Below are positions 43,366 to 45,547 of a stretch of DNA of 45,547 nt, in pieces. Made by a program: the position numbers and the translations under genes. Source of the DNA: Brevinematales bacterium (GTDB lineage Bacteria; Spirochaetota; Brevinematia; Brevinematales; JAOACQ01); contig JAGVOW010000084.1 of NCBI GenBank assembly GCA_020052515.1, forward strand, positions 1 to 45,547, given 5' to 3'. Each line of letters begins with the position of its first letter. The stretch's first letter is position 1. A model generated the notes under the pieces. It searched no databases. It was not told the DNA's origin and was given only the letters and a program-made list of their open reading frames with translations.

Positions 43366-44556
43366 CTAACGGTTTTCTAATAGGGAATGAATTCTTTTCA
43401 CAGCCTCTTTCAGCCGGTCTACAGGTTGAGTATAGGAAAGGCGGATATAACCTTCCAGGCCGAATGCGCTGCCCGGAACTACTGACACCTGGGCTTTCTC
43501 TAATAAGACGCTGGAGAATTCAATAGAATTAGTCGGAACTATACCCCCTACTTCTTTAGCTAAATAATACTGAATATTGGGAAAAACATAAAAAGCGCCT
43601 CCGGGAATCTGGCAGCGGATGCCATGGATAGAATTGAGCGCGTTAACGATATAGTCTCTTCTTTCTTTAAACTCGGAAACCATCTTTCCTACGTAGCTTT
43701 TTGATTCTTTTAAGCAAGCAATGCAGGCCATCTGGGCGATGGTGTTCGGATTTGATGTAGAATGGCTCTGAATTTCGTCCAGCTTTTTTACAATGTCTTC
43801 TCTTGCCACAGCGTAGCCGACCCTCCATCCGGGCATAGAGTAAGCCTTTGAAAATCCATTTACTGTAATTACATTGTTGAATATTTTTGGGGAAAGGCTG
43901 GCCAGAGAGGTATGCTTCCCGGAATAATTAAAGTATTCATAGATTTCGTCAGAAAGCACAAAAATATCTTTCTTTACAGCTAGTTCGCCGATGTACTTTA
44001 ATTCTTCTTCCGTATAAGTAACGCCGGTAGGGTTTGATGGATAATTCAAAATCAAGCCTTTTACCCGGGCGGTCAAATATTTTTCCAGGTCTTCCACATC
44101 GATTTTAAAACCGTCTTCTTCAGAGGTGGGAATAACTTTTGGTATTCCGCCCGCTAATTTAATCTGTTCAATGTAACTTACCCAGTAAGGGGAAATAACA
44201 GCTACCTCATCGCCCTCATTGATAAGCGCCTGCAGCGCTAAGTAAAGGCTAAACTTGGCTCCAGAGTTAATGATAATATTCTTTGTTGTGACTTCTAAAT
44301 TATTTTCTTCTTTTAGTTTTTTTACTAAAAGCTGTTTTAATTCTAAAAGCCCGGAATTTTCGGTATAGTGGGCATTGCCGTCCTTGATCGCGGCAATCGA
44401 TGCTTCTTTTGCCTCATACGGAGGGTCCCAATCCGGCTCTCCAGCGGCCAAAGAAATAACATCTACCCCATTCTTTTTCATTTCTTTCGCTTTAGCGGCA
44501 ATGGCAAGGGTGGCGGAAGCCTCCAGTTTTCTTACCCGGTTAGCGAATTCTATCAT
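43366..44556 (-). CDS. Pyridoxal-phosphate aminotransferase, aspartate aminotransferase type
   Basis: This 396-residue cytosolic class I/II enzyme probably transfers the amino group between aspartate and 2-oxoglutarate. The PLP-binding Lys is in VNGFSKAYSMPGWRVGYA. Other marks are ISLAAGEPDWDPP, NYPSNPTGVTYTEEEL, VLSDEIYEYF and the carboxylate-binding Arg in GYIRLSY. It belongs to the Ib-type (AspC of thermophiles and Gram-positives) by these motifs. The start is ATG 44556 because GAGGTG lies just before it; the ATG at 44568 contains that site. Its promoter is at 44587-44615. accB follows. Confidence 0.93.
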   Translation of the reverse strand: MIEFANRVRKLEASATLAIAAKAKEMKKNGVDVISLAAGEPDWDPPYEAKEASIAAIKDGNAHYTENSGLLELKQLLVKKLKEENNLEVTTKNIIINSGAKFSLYLALQALINEGDEVAVISPYWVSYIEQIKLAGGIPKVIPTSEEDGFKIDVEDLEKYLTARVKGLILNYPSNPTGVTYTEEELKYIGELAVKKDIFVLSDEIYEYFNYSGKHTSLASLSPKIFNNVITVNGFSKAYSMPGWRVGYAVAREDIVKKLDEIQSHSTSNPNTIAQMACIACLKESKSYVGKMVSEFKERRDYIVNALNSIHGIRCQIPGGAFYVFPNIQYYLAKEVGGIVPTNSIEFSSVLLEKAQVSVVPGSAFGLEGYIRLSYTQPVDRLKEAVKRIHSLLENR

Positions 44557-44586
44557 AAAACACCTCATTCGAAATATTGCCCAGTT

Positions 44587-44615
44587 ATTTTAAAGGCAGA
44601 AAAGCTTGTTGTCAA
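44587..44615 (-). promoter_or_regulatory. Sigma-70-like promoter for the aminotransferase-accB operon
   Basis: On the minus strand a perfect TTGACA (44615-44610) and TAAAAT (44592-44587) are 17 bases apart. The aminotransferase start at 44556 follows after a short leader. Confidence 0.78.
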
Positions 44616-44814
44616 AACTTTAGGGGAAAGAATTTTCCAGGCATAAAATTTTTTATAGGACGCCGAAAGGAAATGCCTTGCCGCAAATTGATAGTACTGA
44701 CCGCCCGGCGGCAATATTCTCCCCAAAGGATGATGTTATGCTCAAAAAAATCATCCCTAAAGCAGGATAAAAATAGTACTCGGAGTACTGTTCTTCCTAA
44801 AAAATTAATTGTAT

Positions 44815-44865
44815 AATCAATATATTGATTATGCACAAAGCATAATGTATTTATGTATTGTGCAT
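44815..44865. promoter_or_regulatory. Cluster of nested inverted repeats upstream of the GH16 gene
   Basis: A perfect 16-base palindrome AATCAATATATTGATT (44815-44830) overlaps ATTATGC/GCATAAT (44828-44834 with 44840-44846). Both are followed by ATGCACAA/TTGTGCAT (44831-44838 with 44858-44865). The stems exclude each other, so they could be operator sites or alternative RNA folds. The GH16 ribosome site is 10 bases further on. Confidence 0.55.
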
Positions 44866-44885
44866 GATAATTTTTTGGAGGTTTT

Positions 44886-45547
44886 ATGAAGGAGAAAAGG
44901 TTTCACCGGCATTTCGGTCTTTGGAGTTTTGGCTTTATAGTGTTAGTTTATGCCCTGCTTTCCGGCTGTACTCATCTTCCAGGCTCGGAAATGAGCCTTC
45001 TGGATGGGCAAAATGCGGGCGGCGTTTCTTCCCAGACTATCAATTACAATACAAACACCTGGGACCTCAGCAGTCTGGATACTTACTATTTTAGAACAAG
45101 CACGGGTTTTGGAAACGGCGCTGATTTTGACTGCCTGTGGACAAACGTCAACGTTATGTTTTCCAGCGGAATTATGACGCTTGCATTGAACCGGGTAAAC
45201 AATGTCAATTACGGCGCTGAGCTCAAAAGCCAGCATTTCTACAACAGCGGGCTTTTCTCTACCAGAATGAAACCGGCGAAAGCCTCCGGCGTGGTCAGCT
45301 CATTTTATACTTTTACAGGAGAGTATGACGGCACACAATGGGATGAGATTGATATTGAGTTTACCAGCAACAACACTTCTCAGGTCTGGTTAAACTGGTA
45401 TGTAATGGGACAATATCAGGATATGTTAGGTAAAAAATGGCAGACCAATATTAATCTGGGTTTTGACGCTTCTCTGGCGTTTCATAACTACGCGATTGAG
45501 TGGAAAGCGGGAGACTGGATTAAATGGTATGTGGATAAAAATGATGA
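44886..45547 (+). CDS. GH16 beta-glucanase (lichenase-like) lipoprotein, 3' end missing
   Basis: The frame is open from ATG 44886 to the right edge, about 220 residues. A signal peptide ends in a classical lipobox LLSGC (Cys28), so the protein is anchored to a membrane. The GH16 catalytic motif WDEIDIEF is at 152-159, with nucleophile Glu154, helper Asp156 and acid/base Glu158. YGAELKSQHFYNSGLFSTRM before it and FHNYAIEWKAGDWIKWYVD after it fit lichenase-type (beta-1,3-1,4-glucan) members; beta-1,3-glucanase activity is possible. TTTTGGAGG precedes the start. Together with the GH9 enzyme it points to beta-glucan breakdown. Confidence 0.92.
   Translation, partial: MKEKRFHRHFGLWSFGFIVLVYALLSGCTHLPGSEMSLLDGQNAGGVSSQTINYNTNTWDLSSLDTYYFRTSTGFGNGADFDCLWTNVNVMFSSGIMTLALNRVNNVNYGAELKSQHFYNSGLFSTRMKPAKASGVVSSFYTFTGEYDGTQWDEIDIEFTSNNTSQVWLNWYVMGQYQDMLGKKWQTNINLGFDASLAFHNYAIEWKAGDWIKWYVDKND

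Larger units (their letters stand above)
44569..44885. other. Divergent intergenic region rich in inverted repeats
   Basis: About 317 bases with no gene I can support; two short frames here look random. Besides the aminotransferase promoter it contains TTGCCGC (44678-44684) with GCGGCAA (44708-44714) and GGATGAT (44728-44734) with ATCATCC (44750-44756). It also has AGTACT at 44693, 44775 and 44784, the last two three bases apart. The GH16 gene follows. Confidence 0.65.

Noticed and set aside
44577-44836. Two opposing short frames (79 and 74 residues) in the gap before the GH16 gene
   Set aside because: They overlap each other and the aminotransferase promoter, lack ribosome sites, and have no protein-like pattern.

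Overview
The window looks like chromosomal DNA of a flagellated, diderm (outer-membrane-bearing) bacterium, most likely an uncultured member of or near the Spirochaetota. The evidence is a degenerate radical-SAM protein of the spiro-SPASM type (38905-40374), the gene order fliK-flgD-flgE-flbD as in spirochaete motility operons, several lipoproteins (one with a relaxed lipobox), and outer-membrane beta-barrel proteins. One trait argues against a typical spirochaete: the hook protein FlgE has no cysteine, whereas known spirochaete hooks use a conserved Cys for lysinoalanine cross-links. The phylum is therefore an inference.

Layout. 1-5690 (minus strand): a flagellar block fliK-flgD-flgE-flbD, followed where motA would be expected by a partial helix-hairpin-helix/outer-membrane-barrel protein. 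5857-7918 (plus): a REC-PAS-GGDEF cyclic-di-GMP regulator, a small glutaredoxin, and a ferredoxin-thioredoxin reductase catalytic subunit fused to rubredoxin. 7958-8068: a structured RNA candidate with two GGA-loop hairpins inside a perfect 20-bp stem, resembling the TwoAYGGAY motif. 8176-15129: a surface-polysaccharide cluster with SGNH hydrolase, DUF5989, NodU/CmcH carbamoyltransferase, SxtJ, GT4 glycosyltransferase and WbaP-like initiating transferase. cvfB follows.

16055-25376: an envelope-protein region with a beta-helix lipoprotein, a TolB/CsgG-like periplasmic-barrel protein, an unrecognised 1656-residue protein and a repeat lipoprotein. Its genes are separated by imperfect inverted repeats of one family. 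A decayed vapBC remnant lies next to it. 26185-35794: central metabolism and housekeeping with aconitase, a giant 2-hydroxyacyl-CoA dehydratase activase fusion, apt, secG, ispD and gap.

35875-45547: a GH9 cellulase with an N-terminal CBM9-like domain, a hypothetical protein, an MNT/HEPN pair coupled to the spiro-SPASM gene, a GT2 glycosyltransferase, queF, accB, an aminotransferase and, cut by the right edge, a GH16 beta-glucanase lipoprotein. The two glycoside hydrolases suggest beta-glucan use.

Five good sigma-70-like promoters (all with 17-base spacers) were found, and two of them decide gene starts. Two dispersed repeat families sit between genes throughout. No tRNA, rRNA, CRISPR array, transposase or phage gene was seen.
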